From positions 1 to 64,000 of the forward strand of contig JAFKAC010000131.1 in the NCBI GenBank assembly GCA_025766275.1: a stretch of DNA of 64,000 bases, in the 5' to 3' direction. Each line of letters opens with the position of its first letter. Position 1 is the first letter of the stretch. Position numbers and translations under genes: made by a program. The stretch comes from Lactarius indigo. Lineage: Eukaryota > Basidiomycota > Agaricomycetes > Russulales > Russulaceae. This document shows positions 1 to 10,073 of the stretch, piece after piece. The notes beneath the pieces are model-generated. The model worked only from the letters and a program-made list of their open reading frames with translations, was not told the origin of the DNA and searched no databases.

Positions 1-557
1 ATCATTGCCATATTCCCTTGGGCAGCCCGATGAAGAACTACATAACCCTCTGTCTACGCATTCAATTCGACGGGCAAAGTGGACAGAATGTATCGGAGAC
101 CGATGTTCATTCGCTCGTGCCCTGGCTCAGAAGTGTCCTTACAAATGTTGGATTGCCACATCCTAGGCCGACGAACGTTTGTGAAGCCTCACCATGGTAC
201 GAGTGATATTGACATGTACTGGGATGTGGTGTCTACAAACGTGAGAACTTGCTCCTTACGTTGTCATTCTCAGTGAGCCTAACTTCGCATCATGGAACAG
301 CCTGTTATAAAGCATGTTTGTGACCGGTGTCAAACAGCGCAGCATCGACCCTGCGAGAAAACCTCATGTAAGCACTTCTTCACATCTTGGGTCATTAGGT
401 GGGCTTACAGTGCGTACAGCGTTCGCTTGATGGTGTATGCCTATTTATTCGGTCTGCTCCTGTGCGCGCGCTGAGACAATGACTCTCCTGTTCTCTTGAA
501 GGGTTTTTTCTTTCATATAACGCTCGTGAGATTCCGAGTGGACTGCCACCTATAGTT
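1..557. other. window start, no supported gene
   Basis: Only short overlapping reading frames are present and none has a recognisable domain. A frame starting with the ATG at 292 contains a CDRC-type cysteine pair and could be a first exon of the coiled-coil gene that follows, joined by a donor near 368. This would need an intron of almost 200 bases, unusually long for this window, so I do not include it in a gene model. Confidence 0.4.
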
Positions 558-1016
558 GTGAAGCAATGCCCTTGTTATAAAACAACTACCGCTGGAACTG
601 GTGGTAACGGCTCGCATTCACAGACAAGCGAGCTCGAGGCTAGGCTACGTACGGTGTTCGAGAGCGCTGGAATCAGCGTTCCACCGCAGCCCCAGCCTCA
701 GAATCTTGCTTGTACGTCTGGCTTGTTATTCTTCTTCTTCTTTTTTTTTTTCGCTTCTTGTTCACGAGGTGGAGCAGCCTACATCCCGATGTTGGAAAGC
801 TACATACAAGCGCTACGTCTCAAAGCAGAACGGGAGACCACCAGACGGATAGAAGCAGAATCTAACCTCGCGGAAGAGGAGGCGCGTCACGCTCGTATTT
901 TGCTGAACATTAAAGAGGAATGCCGAGAACCTTTTGTGGTACCGGCGTTGCTCGACGCATTCGTTGCGCTTTCCGAGACTGTGGACAATGTCACTGTCTC
1001 AGGAATGAATAGTTAA
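558..1016 (+). CDS. hypothetical coiled-coil protein, 5' end unresolved
   Basis: I do not recognise this protein. The frame is open from 558 to the stop at 1014-1016. It runs through a probable intron at 712-777 (GT...CAG, 66 bases, with a long T tract), so the intron does not break the frame. The second exon encodes a charged, Glu/Arg/Ala-rich helical stretch typical of a coiled coil, then a short C-terminal tail. No in-frame ATG precedes the one at 789, so either an upstream exon supplies the start or the protein is only about 75 residues long. Codon use in the second exon looks coding. The first exon carries a Pro/Gln run and is less certain. Confidence 0.4.
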   Translation: MKQCPCYKTTTAGTGGNGSHSQTSELEARLRTVFESAGISVPPQPQPQNLACTSGLLFFFFFFFFASCSRGGAAYIPMLESYIQALRLKAERETTRRIEAESNLAEEEARHARILLNIKEECREPFVVPALLDAFVALSETVDNVTVSGMNS

Positions 1017-1178
1017 ATTGCGTCAACTTTGGGTGCTTCGATTTGAACGCATGAGATGTCATGCATGTCAAGGCCCAGGGGTGGCATCACGTCACACTCG
1101 TCATCGATTCATCGCTCGCTCTTGATATAACAAGTACCGACTTGGATCAGACGTGCTTTGCTTTTTGCGTCTACAGAG

Positions 1179-3907
1179 ATGACATTTGCTACCCTACGCG
1201 CTCTACAAGCTATTATTGGTGGCGCTATCGACGAGATATATGCCGCCTACATATCAGAACATCCCCAACGACAAGATCCTTCTAATCCCTCCCCTTCATC
1301 CTCGCCTCCTTCTCCAAAGCACCACCGCTCACCTACTCCCCCCATCCTTTCTCTTTCAAACCACACCATTTCCTCTGCCTCACACTACTCTCAATCTCAG
1401 TCATCTAATACCCAAATTCCGCCTTCCAGTCATGACCTAATTCTCGACTTTCCCGACCTCAACCTTCCTGGAGACCCCTCTTCTCCTGCAGAGCAACTTA
1501 CCTCTCGCCCAGATGTCGCGAACGCCATATCTCGCATCATCTCTGCAGCCTCGCAGCTAGCCGTTGTCGTTCGCCCCCCTCTTTTGACAATATGCGATGC
1601 TACCATGATTGTGCGCTCAATCTCTCTTTTTCTTTTTTTTTTTTTCTCACAAATTGTAATCAGTATCACCTTCCATCGTGCCTACGATTCTTTGAGGCAT
1701 CTCACATCCCAGAACTCCTTAGTTCTGCTGGCCCCGCAGGCTTATCTGTTATAGAAATATCCGCCAGCGTAGGCGTAGACTCTGTGAAAATCAGTATGTC
1801 CTTACAGGCGTCTTCCCCCGTCGTGTTTCCCTTGACGCCGCGTTTAGGCCATATATTACGACTACTTGCTACCCACCATCTCGTACGGGAACGCGAACCG
1901 GACGTTTTTGCGCTTAATCGTGTCTCCGCTCTCCTAGACTCTGGACGCTCGTTCACAGAATGCCGGGCTGCGTAAGTATTCCCCCCCCCCCTTCGTTTCC
2001 CACTTAGCGTGTCTTGCATGGTGACCTACTCGTAGCCCGAGAAGAAATATGATGCCGAAGGTGGCGGCGTCGCCGCCCTTGCAGCCTTAAAGTGTGTCTC
2101 TTCCTATCAATGAAGTCATTTGTCCGCTCATACCCTGTATTCACAGTACCGACGAACTCTTCAAAGCTTCCGCCTATTTCACAGATGCTCTTCTATCCTC
2201 TCCGGAAATAACTTCAAAGCGTACACCCTTCGCCGGCATTTTCTCTCGTAGCAGTAGCACAGAACCACCCATCCCACCCACGACTACTTCCACAACAAGC
2301 ACTACACTCCTCCCCCCCATATCTCTCACATCTGGACCAAAATCTCCTTCAACCCAGAATGTACCTAAATCTCCGCTTGCTCGTGCACAGCCTGTCATCC
2401 GCCGCTTGCTATCGCGCCCCAAACTATCTACTTCGAACGACGACCGCCCATTTTCGTTTCCAATTTCACCTTCGCACGTTACCACACCGGATACGGGGCC
2501 GGTACTTGCGCCTACGGCCTTCAACTTATCACAGCGCACCACCCTCTCATACTGGACTTGGCTCGAGACTCCCGAAAATAGTACCCGGCTTGCAAGATTT
2601 GCCAGGGCTATGGCTGGGACTGAAGGCTGGATGGGCTCATCGGATGCAGAATTATGCGGTAATCTCTATCTGCTTGCAAAGAAATGCCCATTCTTAACAG
2701 GTTGCGACAGCTTTTCCGTTTCCAGACCTAGCAGAAGGTGCACTCGTTGTGGATGTCGGTGGTGGGATTGGATCGACGACCTTGAGACTTGCGCAGCGGT
2801 TTCCAAATTTTCGATTCATCATACAGGACCGCGAACCGGTGTGCAAGCTTGGCGAAGACGTGCGACTTTCCTTTTGCAACCACTTGCTGTGATACTGATT
2901 AGTGCCATGTAGGCATGGCAGGTTCACAGCCCCAGTTTGATTAAATCTGGTAGAGTACGCTTCCAAGGTCCGCCTCGAGCACGCGTTTGATTTGATTTAT
3001 TTTATGATTCAGAATACTGACCGCTAAACGTTAGTGCACGATTTCTTTAAACGTCAACCTAAGCACGATGGCGACATCAAAGCTGCTGTCTTTATTTTGC
3101 GTGTGGTCTGCCACGATTGGCCCGATGTACTCGCTCGACGCATCCTCCTTCAACTGCGCCGCGCCGCGGATGAGGGTGCACCCGATAAGAAGCCGACGTA
3201 CCTCGTCATTGGCGACCATCTCTTACCTTACGCGTGTACCGGTGCGAGGGAATCAGAGCCCAAAGTCGAGGGAGATACAGAGGCCCTACGTGGGGCGCGC
3301 TGGCCACTCCTTGCGAATCTTGGCGGGGCTAGTACAAACGCATACTGGTTGGATATGACAGTCAGCTTTATTTTTTGCGACTAGCCATTATATATTGACA
3401 CGGGTGCAGATGCAAGTGACTCTTGGCGGACAAGAGCGCACACTTCCAGAACTGCGGTCGCTTGCTGAAAGTGCTGGCTGGCGATTAATTCGCGTTGCCC
3501 GTACCGAGGGATCCTCGTTCGCGTACGTTGTTGCTGAACCCGGCCCTATACCCTCGGAGTCGTCACTAGGAATCGCTTCCCCTTCTATCGGAACACTCCC
3601 AATAGAAGACGCGGAAGAGGAGATACCACCAGCAATGCTAGCCAGGGGAGCGACTCCAGTGATGGATATGTTGGTCGCCGCAAGGACGTTATTGAGTGCC
3701 GGGACCGGGGGGAAGAAGGGGAAAGAAGGAGACGGTGTATGGGCGCGGTGGACGCAGCGCAGACCACATGCGGATGAAAACGACGCTCGCAGGGGACAAA
3801 TGGGCCCTTGGTTGGCCACCGAGAAGGGCGCACCGTCACCACCACCGGGGGGACAAAATCGCGGACTTCTAAAGAAGGTTTCTCTATATTTTGGTGAGGG
3901 AAGTTGA
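1179..3907 (+). CDS. SAM-dependent O-methyltransferase (COMT-like, family 2)
   Basis: This predicted small-molecule O-methyltransferase would move a methyl group from S-adenosylmethionine to a hydroxyl on a phenolic or polyketide-type substrate. An N-terminal dimerisation/winged-helix part contains the YHLPSC and LRLLATHH motifs usual in basidiomycete members. The SAM-binding motif DVGGGIG lies near 2752-2772, and a CHDWPD block near 3108-3125 carries the expected catalytic His. At least five short introns are needed, and donor and acceptor pairs are visible between the open blocks. The protein is longer than usual: a Ser/Pro-rich insertion follows the first 20 residues, a second Ser/Thr/Pro-rich stretch lies at about 2220-2450, and a charged tail follows the catalytic domain. 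The start at 1179 opens the first coding block. The substrate cannot be told from sequence. Confidence 0.85.
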
Positions 3908-5766
3908 GGATACTCGGTGATCGCCACGTGTACGAACCCAAGAGTTTGTATTGTGAGGGGCAAGTGTTACTTGTGCAGTAGGGTTAAGAGCACCCTTTGA
4001 TTGTAACACCGTGATTTACAATTTAATTCGTGTTAGTGAGGTGAGAATGTATCTATTGTCTGGTTCGCCCGTCAGCGGCTCTCCTAAGGGTCAACCAAGT
4101 TGCTACCGCAGACCTCCTTCCCTTCTACGGTCCACCTCAATCGTAGTGCACCATTTATCCCCCTAAATCCGGTTCTCACACAAGAGCGGCGGATAGTATA
4201 TCACCGAGCAAAGCCGGAAAGATCTTCTCGGTAATGTTGACAGACGGAAACGAGATTTGTGTTTATGTGATCACTTTTATTCGGTGACTCTCAGTACTGT
4301 CCTACAGTAATCTCTTTGAGAATCACTGCCTTACTCTCCCGTTTGGTATGGCGTCGGGAGGGGAGAGGACTGGGGTACGGTGCAGGGAAGTGTGCTAACT
4401 CTTGCGCATACTAATAAGTGGCGGCAAGAAAACATGCAGGCGGTCTGCATAGAGTCTGGACAGAAGCACGCAGTACCTCTCGATGGGGGAATGAGGGGTT
4501 TGCGTCTCCGAGGCCCCATCGAGGCCTCATGGTCGATCCCTTGACAATTATTGTGCGTGGCAGGCTGGCGGGATAAAAGTTTTCTAGTTCGTTGAACCAA
4601 TCGAGAGCTTTGGTGGACGGATGGCAGCACGAAAAAGAGGAACGAGCAATTGCCGCCTCGTCCATTCACTCGGAGACTATGCTCTATGCCGCCGCCCCTT
4701 TGTCGCTCCAGCAGAGTCTGGCCACTTGTAACAGCCTCTATAACTGCCCGAGCCTGACAAGTAAAATCCGTGATTGATAAACGCAGATATACGTAACCTA
4801 TTCACTAGTATTGACGCAATACTGACGGTTGAACGTTGAACGTTGACCGCCAACATGAAGATCTCCAGTGGACTACTTCACATAAATCACTTGCTACTAT
4901 ACCCGTAATATGCTAACTCAGAAGCGTTTACTAGCGCTTACAACTTACATTACTTACGTGACACGTACTAACGGCTCATTGCTCAGTAAATCTAGGACTG
5001 AACCGTTCAAATTTCAAAACTCCAACCCCCGTGGCGACTTATGCCTATGCTCCTGGTTCTTGATTGGATGCAACAGGGGAGTTGTCTATTCTCACAGATC
5101 CTTCTCAGCCCCCCCACCCCCCCCTAATTGGACAAGTCCATCTGTCCTGAACACGAAATTGCTCTCCCACTGCATTGTCCGCGACTCCGCGACTTCCTTG
5201 ATCGGCAATAAACCACGTGCATCGGTAGGACACATAGCCTCGATCAAAAATGAACATGGCGAGCTCTTGAATGGAAACCTGCGGTCGCATCGTGCTGATA
5301 GCCGGGGAGTCGATGAAAAAACTCGGAGCCGGTTGGTCCTAATAACGATTGCTGGCAGGGTCCTCTCGCTTAATTATTTGAGACTAATTAAGCGTGCGGT
5401 CTACTGTCATCTTGTGCGCCAAAGATTGGGGACCGTGTCGTTCTGCACTTCCGTCTTTGCTTTGCTTGGGATATAGGAGCGTGCTCTATCTGTAACATCT
5501 GGTGGTCTGTGTTAGGACTACGACTATGCGGGTCTCGCGCTTCGGTTTGTTTGTTTGTTTGTTTGACCCGTTCAAAATGGATCGGTCACTTTCGGTCCGT
5601 CAATTTTAGTCTCTATGCTGACTTCCGCCTTGTCAGCGAACCGATCGGTTAGCGTTATTCCGGCGCTTCTCGCGTCTAGTTCAATGCTCCACTTGCAGAC
5701 TCGTAAAGAGCACCACCCGTGTTGCAGTTGGCAATTTACGTTTACGTTGGTCAGCATCTGCGACCA
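3908..5766. other. intergenic, about 1.9 kb, no supported gene
   Basis: Reading frames at 4331-4669 (minus) and 4910-5476 (plus) are open but show no domain, and their composition is like the surrounding DNA. The stretch contains a short tandem repeat (three copies of a GTTGAAC-like unit near 4828-4845), a perfect inverted repeat at 5367-5394 and a GTTT microsatellite near 5547-5563. The last part, up to 5766, is probably upstream regulatory DNA of the secreted-protein gene. Confidence 0.5.
5367..5394. repeat. perfect 10-bp inverted repeat with 8-base spacer
   Basis: Arms CGCTTAATTA (5367-5376) and TAATTAAGCG (5385-5394) are exact reverse complements around an 8-base spacer. The TAATTA core resembles homeodomain target sites, so a regulatory role for the downstream secreted-protein gene is possible, but this is inference. 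Confidence 0.6.
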
Positions 5767-5769
5767 GGA

Positions 5770-5777
5770 TATAAAAA
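5770..5777 (+). promoter_or_regulatory. TATA box
   Basis: TATAAAAA lies 111 bases upstream of the ATG at 5881, and a pyrimidine-rich leader follows it. This is a strong TATA element and fits a highly inducible gene. Confidence 0.65.
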
Positions 5778-5880
5778 CCCCCACACTGACCCAGAATACC
5801 CTCATCGGTTTCACCTTATCCTCCAGTCTTTACACATCAGCTCTTATTCATTCGTTCTCTCACCCTCACTCTCTATAACA

Positions 5881-6579
5881 ATGCTCTCCTTCTCCAAGAT
5901 CGTTACCTTCGCCGCCGTCGCTTTCGGCACTCTCAGTCAGGCAGTCCCGCTCAGCCCACGGGAAGTCAATACCGAGACCTGCGTTGTGGTCTCAGGCCAA
6001 CTGAAAGATTATTTGACGACCGTGGGGAGCCAACTTGAGACCAAGTTCCAATCGCTCTGTACGGGTGTCCAATATACTCCCACGTTGATATTGCTAACCT
6101 CGAGACAGCTTCCCTTACCAATGAGGGTGCCGCAGTTTCTACTGTCACTCCAGTTCTGGATGATGTGGTGGCCTACATCAACGTCCAACTCGTCTGTATC
6201 AAACAGCTAGCTGGGAAACCTGTCGATGAAGTACTCAAGAACGGGGACGGTATTCTCACTGTCGATGATGTGAAGGACCTCGTTTGCAAGATCTTGGGAG
6301 TAGTATTTGGGGCTTTGGCTCCTGTCGTTGGCCTCGTTCAGTACACTGGGCTCCTGAAAACTTTGATCGTCATTGTGTAAGTGTTTCGGGCATGGTTTCT
6401 TGGTGCACTGAAACTTAAAATTTTTGCTTATTAGCAACCTTACTTGCGCCTTTGTCCAGGTTGTTATCGAGATTACTGGGGGATTCAAAGGTCTGCTTGC
6501 CTACTACCTTCACGCTTATGTTGCAGTTGGTGCAGTCCCTGTGGTGTTGTCGATCCTCCACATCCCTGCTCCTTTTTAG
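5881..6579 (+). CDS. small secreted hydrophobic protein, unknown function
   Basis: The model has three exons, 5881-6058, 6109-6376 and 6435-6579. Introns of 50 and 58 bases have GT-AG ends, and the joined frame encodes 196 residues. An N-terminal signal peptide of about 20 residues ends in an A-x-A-like context (LSQA followed by VPLSP). The middle is acidic and polar. The C-terminal half is strongly hydrophobic, with two or three possible membrane-spanning stretches (around GVVFGALAPVVGLV and YVAVGAVPVVLSIL). Cysteines are few and do not follow the eight-Cys hydrophobin pattern, so it is not a hydrophobin. A strong TATA box precedes it. I know of no function; a cell-wall-associated or membrane protein is possible. 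Confidence 0.75.
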
Positions 6580-7084
6580 AGGTGGTGTAGAATGGTTTTA
6601 GATCACATCCGATTAATTTTTACATAATACGACGCATTAATATACCCAAATTCAAAGAGTATGTGTGCGTGAATTGTTGAAAAGGTTTCTGAGTAGTGGT
6701 TCTAAATTTTATAGTGGCATCGATATCTTCCTGTAAATAAGTTGGAGTTGAGGTGTTGGTTAGCAGAAGTGATTGAACCGATGAGTACAGGTGACTAAAA
6801 AGATCCGATTGGCCATTATAACGTGACTTCTTGGCGCTTGCTTTACAGTAGGTGCGTAATTTATACCACAGTTATCTGAAATTTGATTTGGAAATATATC
6901 GTGCGGTACCATAGCACTACAATTTAAACAACAGCTGCATAAAACATCGCTATAGTGCTGCCGTACCTAGCATGAGCCACTACATCTGTGCTACTCGCTG
7001 ACAACTATTCTGAACGCAGTTCCCGATGACTTCGGAGAGGAGATATACGCTACATAAGACGTGCGTCTAGTCGAAGTACTTATA
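6580..7084. other. AT-rich intergenic region
   Basis: This holds the probable 3' end of the secreted-protein gene and the promoter side of the dehydrogenase gene. No other coding potential or repeat was seen. Confidence 0.5.
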
Positions 7085-8463
7085 ATGGCCAATGCCAACT
7101 CGACGCGCGCCAGTGCGTTCTTGGGCTCATTGGACTACCTCCCCCTACCATTAATCTTTGCGCTTGCGGCCATGGGACAATTGACTTTCCTTAACTTTGT
7201 CGGCGACCAACTTTGGAAGGTACATCCTGTAGTCCATGTGGATCTTTCCGGCAAAACGGTAGTCGTCGTGGGGGCAAATGTTGGACTGGGCTTCGAGGCT
7301 GCAAAACATTTTGCCTCGATGAACCCCAAGAGGCTGGTCCTTGGCTGCCGCAGCCAGGAAAAGGGCCAAGCTGCAGTTCAGGGTAAGAGTAGACACAACT
7401 AGAGAGGTTCCTTCGATCCTAAATCCCAGTTAGCCATACAAGCTACTGGTTTCAAGAACGCAGAGCTTGCCCTTGTCGACCTCTCGAGATTCACATCTGT
7501 TTCTGCTTTCGCAAACGAGTTCATTCGTGATGACTCTCAGATTGACATCCTCGTATACAACGCGGGTGTTGCGTCTCCCAATTATGTTTCTACGAGTGAT
7601 GGTTGGGAGGAGATGTGAGTCTTTATTTTCTTGGACCATTACTGCTGTGTCAAGTCCACTCGCAGGATCCAGGTGAACCACCTGTCAGCGGTGTTGTCGA
7701 CCATCCTTTTGCTCCCTTGTTTGCTCAAAGCCGCCTCGTCCGGGTCATCGCCAAACCCACGTGTGGTCGTCGTTTCCAGTGACGTGCACTACTGGGCGAA
7801 TTTATCAAAGGAAATGGCTGAAAATGATGATAAAGTCCTTCAAAAGTTAAGCAACAAGGATTACTGCACTCCGAAGTTAGACATCCCTTCCGTACCCCTT
7901 CGTATCACTCATAGTCTTTGCAGGGTCATGGGTGACAGATATCCCCTATCAAAACGTTTGTTGCAGCCGTTTTCAACCGTGGTGACTTATCTTGAATGTC
8001 TTTACAGTCCTGAATGTTCTTTTCGTCCGAGAACTGACAAAGAGGCTCCCCGCAAATTCGCCAATAATCGTCACCTCAGTCAACCCCGGTTATTGCAAAT
8101 CGCAATTGTCGCGACATCTACCTTTCGCCACGCGCATAGCCATGGCGATCATGGCAGCCGTGCTTGCTCGCACAACTGAGCAGGGCTCACGACAACTCGT
8201 GTGGGCTGCTGTTGGCGGTGCCGGTCGTGAGTTCGAGTTGCGCGGTAATTACGTGAGCAAGGTAAATCTCCAGGAGGTCAGTGACTATGTTTTGAGTGAT
8301 GATGGCGCCGTAGCGCAAAGGCGGATCTGGGTGCGTCACAATTCTTAATGATCCCCGGAGTCGTATCTCAGAGTGTACAACGATTCAGGAAGAGTCGGTT
8401 GAGATCCTGTCTCAGGTCGAGCCGAAGTTCGAGAGCATCGTCCGTGAGATGCTGACTTCTTAA
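7085..8463 (+). CDS. short-chain dehydrogenase/reductase, membrane-anchored
   Basis: This is an NAD(P)-dependent oxidoreductase of the classical SDR type, similar in layout to retinol dehydrogenase/WW-domain oxidoreductase-like fungal proteins. The N-terminus has a hydrophobic segment (around LPLPLIFALAAMG) that could anchor it in a membrane. The dinucleotide-binding motif is GANVGLG (canonical TGxxxGxG, with G for T). The NAG motif is present in LVYNAGVAS, and the active site YPLSK (YxxxK) lies near 7940-7954. The first intron is 7383-7429 and others follow within the ORF gaps. The last exon ends at the TAA at 8461-8463. The start at 7085 is the first ATG of the open block. The substrate is unknown. 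Confidence 0.85.
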
Positions 8464-8770
8464 TTAGTTAATGGATTATGGATTATGTCTTATCGGGTTC
8501 ATTTTTTGACATTTTACATCACCCGATAAGCGTACTTGGCCCGCGTTCGTCTTTCAACAGAGGTCGCACTGTTCGGTGTTGTCAGTGTTGTACGGCTCGG
8601 CCTGACTCGAGGTCAGAGGGGTCGGTCAGTTGACCCGGGTCAAGTGTCACGATGAAGGTCAGACCTTGTTTGGAAGTCGGGACTTGAAAGCTGAGTTGCA
8701 GTAAGGCGGCCCAATCTCACGGCGCTGCGGGACTTGCCAAATATAGAAATTTATCACCTGGGTTTGTACC
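8464..8770. other. short intergenic region
   Basis: Nothing supported. It separates the dehydrogenase stop from the F-box-like start and contains short direct repeats of a GGTCAG-like unit near 8605-8670. Confidence 0.5.
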
Positions 8771-9680
8771 ATGCCGCTACTCGATCTCCCCGAGGAAATA
8801 CTCTTCGTTATTCTCGAGTTTGTCATTCTCCCCGAGGACTCAAGGTTATCTTTACCGGATCCACAGTCCCTCCTCACCTGTCGTATCATCCATCGCATAG
8901 GTCTCCCCATCTTATATCAAAGTGTTCTACTTCGATCTATCTCACACACTCGCAGTGTCGAACGTACTATCCTCAGCCAGCCGAAACTTGCCTATCATAT
9001 ACGCCACCTCTATGCATCGGCTCTAACATTGTGGCTTCCCGTGTTCCATGCCATCGGCTATGCCAAAGGATCTCTCCAAACACTTGATTTTGTGTTTCAT
9101 GGGTTGGGAGGAAATCAATTCCTTGGAGGTGTTGGTGAGAACGCCTGGCCACCGCTCTCCGCGGTACCTGTACGTCGCCTAGTTGTGCGTCAGGGAGTTG
9201 GGTTTCTACACGATCGTGCGCTGGGCGCTGCGAGCACCTTGGCTCATGCCATCGAGGGTTGGACAAGCCTGGTACGAGCTTTCGCAATGCGAACCTCCTC
9301 GAGACCCACTGACCCTCAAAAAAAAATAGGAGGTCGCCGTAATCGAACCCCGCCTACTGTTCTTACCGCCCCCCGGTCAATCGTCGCCCCTCGCGTTGAC
9401 GCTGTCCCGCTCACCCTCGTTGCGCGTTTTGCGCACCCCTCTGCCTCCGGCGTGGAACTCATCCTTACTCATTGCCAGCGAGAACCCCAGCTTGGTCCGC
9501 ATCGTGCTCACCAAGCCGCAGTTATCCTTGAGCCTGGACGGTTTTTCGGCGACAGACGAAGAAGTGTCCATTGCAGAACTTCTCGCGCGACACGGTGATC
9601 ACCCATGGCTCATCGAGGCGCAGAAGCATCGTAGATTGTTGAGACTGATTGGCGTCAAGCAAGAAGACGGTGATACGTAA
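8771..9680 (+). CDS. F-box-like domain protein
   Basis: The model has two exons, 8771-9271 and 9330-9680, with a 58-base intron, giving 283 residues. The N-terminus reads LLDLPEEILFVILEFV, a clear F-box-type helix start (LP.EIL..I). A CRIIHRIGLPILYQSVLL stretch follows, the pattern of basidiomycete F-box proteins after the box. The rest is leucine-rich without a defined repeat. By family knowledge such proteins link SKP1-cullin ligases to substrates. The target here is unknown, and the class is much expanded in mushrooms. Confidence 0.8.
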
Positions 9681-10073
9681 CATAATTGTAGTACGACTAC
9701 GATTCTCTGGCCCAAGTCTTCGCTGTGTAGATTGTAATCGGCTCAAAACACGTCTACTTTCACACAAGAACGAAACCCCGTGATATACCATTGTTGTATG
9801 CGCGCTATGTAGCAGGACGAGCCAGATAATCATCGGCGGTGGCCCGCTTCTTGCCAATAACCGCTCTCCAAAGTACCGAAGACTCGTGGGCAATACCTGA
9901 CTGCCTAATGCCTGGCGCTGATGCGGCTCATAGAGGCAGGGACGTGCGCTCGTCTCTTAAGTGCTATTTGAGTCGTGTCTGCAGGCGGACATAAAATAGT
10001 AGAAGACATCTCCGAGTCAGGTTTGCAGACAGAAGATGCCTCCCGCGGACTGCACTACCGTACTGCATTGGTA
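9681..10073. other. convergent intergenic region
   Basis: This lies between the 3' ends of the F-box-like gene (plus) and the RRM protein gene (minus). No coding or repeat signal was seen beyond low-scoring frames. Confidence 0.5.

Noticed and set aside
1981..1990. C10 run, and the C11 run near 47800, as possible frameshift sites
   Set aside because: Both lie inside predicted introns, so they do not affect the reading frame.
4331..4669. Two overlapping minus-strand frames of 84-112 codons
   Set aside because: They overlap each other in different frames and show no similarity I can name.
4910..5476. Plus-strand frame of 188 codons
   Set aside because: No domain, composition like non-coding DNA, and it contains a C-rich simple tract and the inverted repeat at 5367-5394.
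9301..9345. tRNA-like 'GTAATCGAACCCCGCC' sequence
   Set aside because: It lies at the start of the second exon of the F-box-like gene and no tRNA fold can be made.
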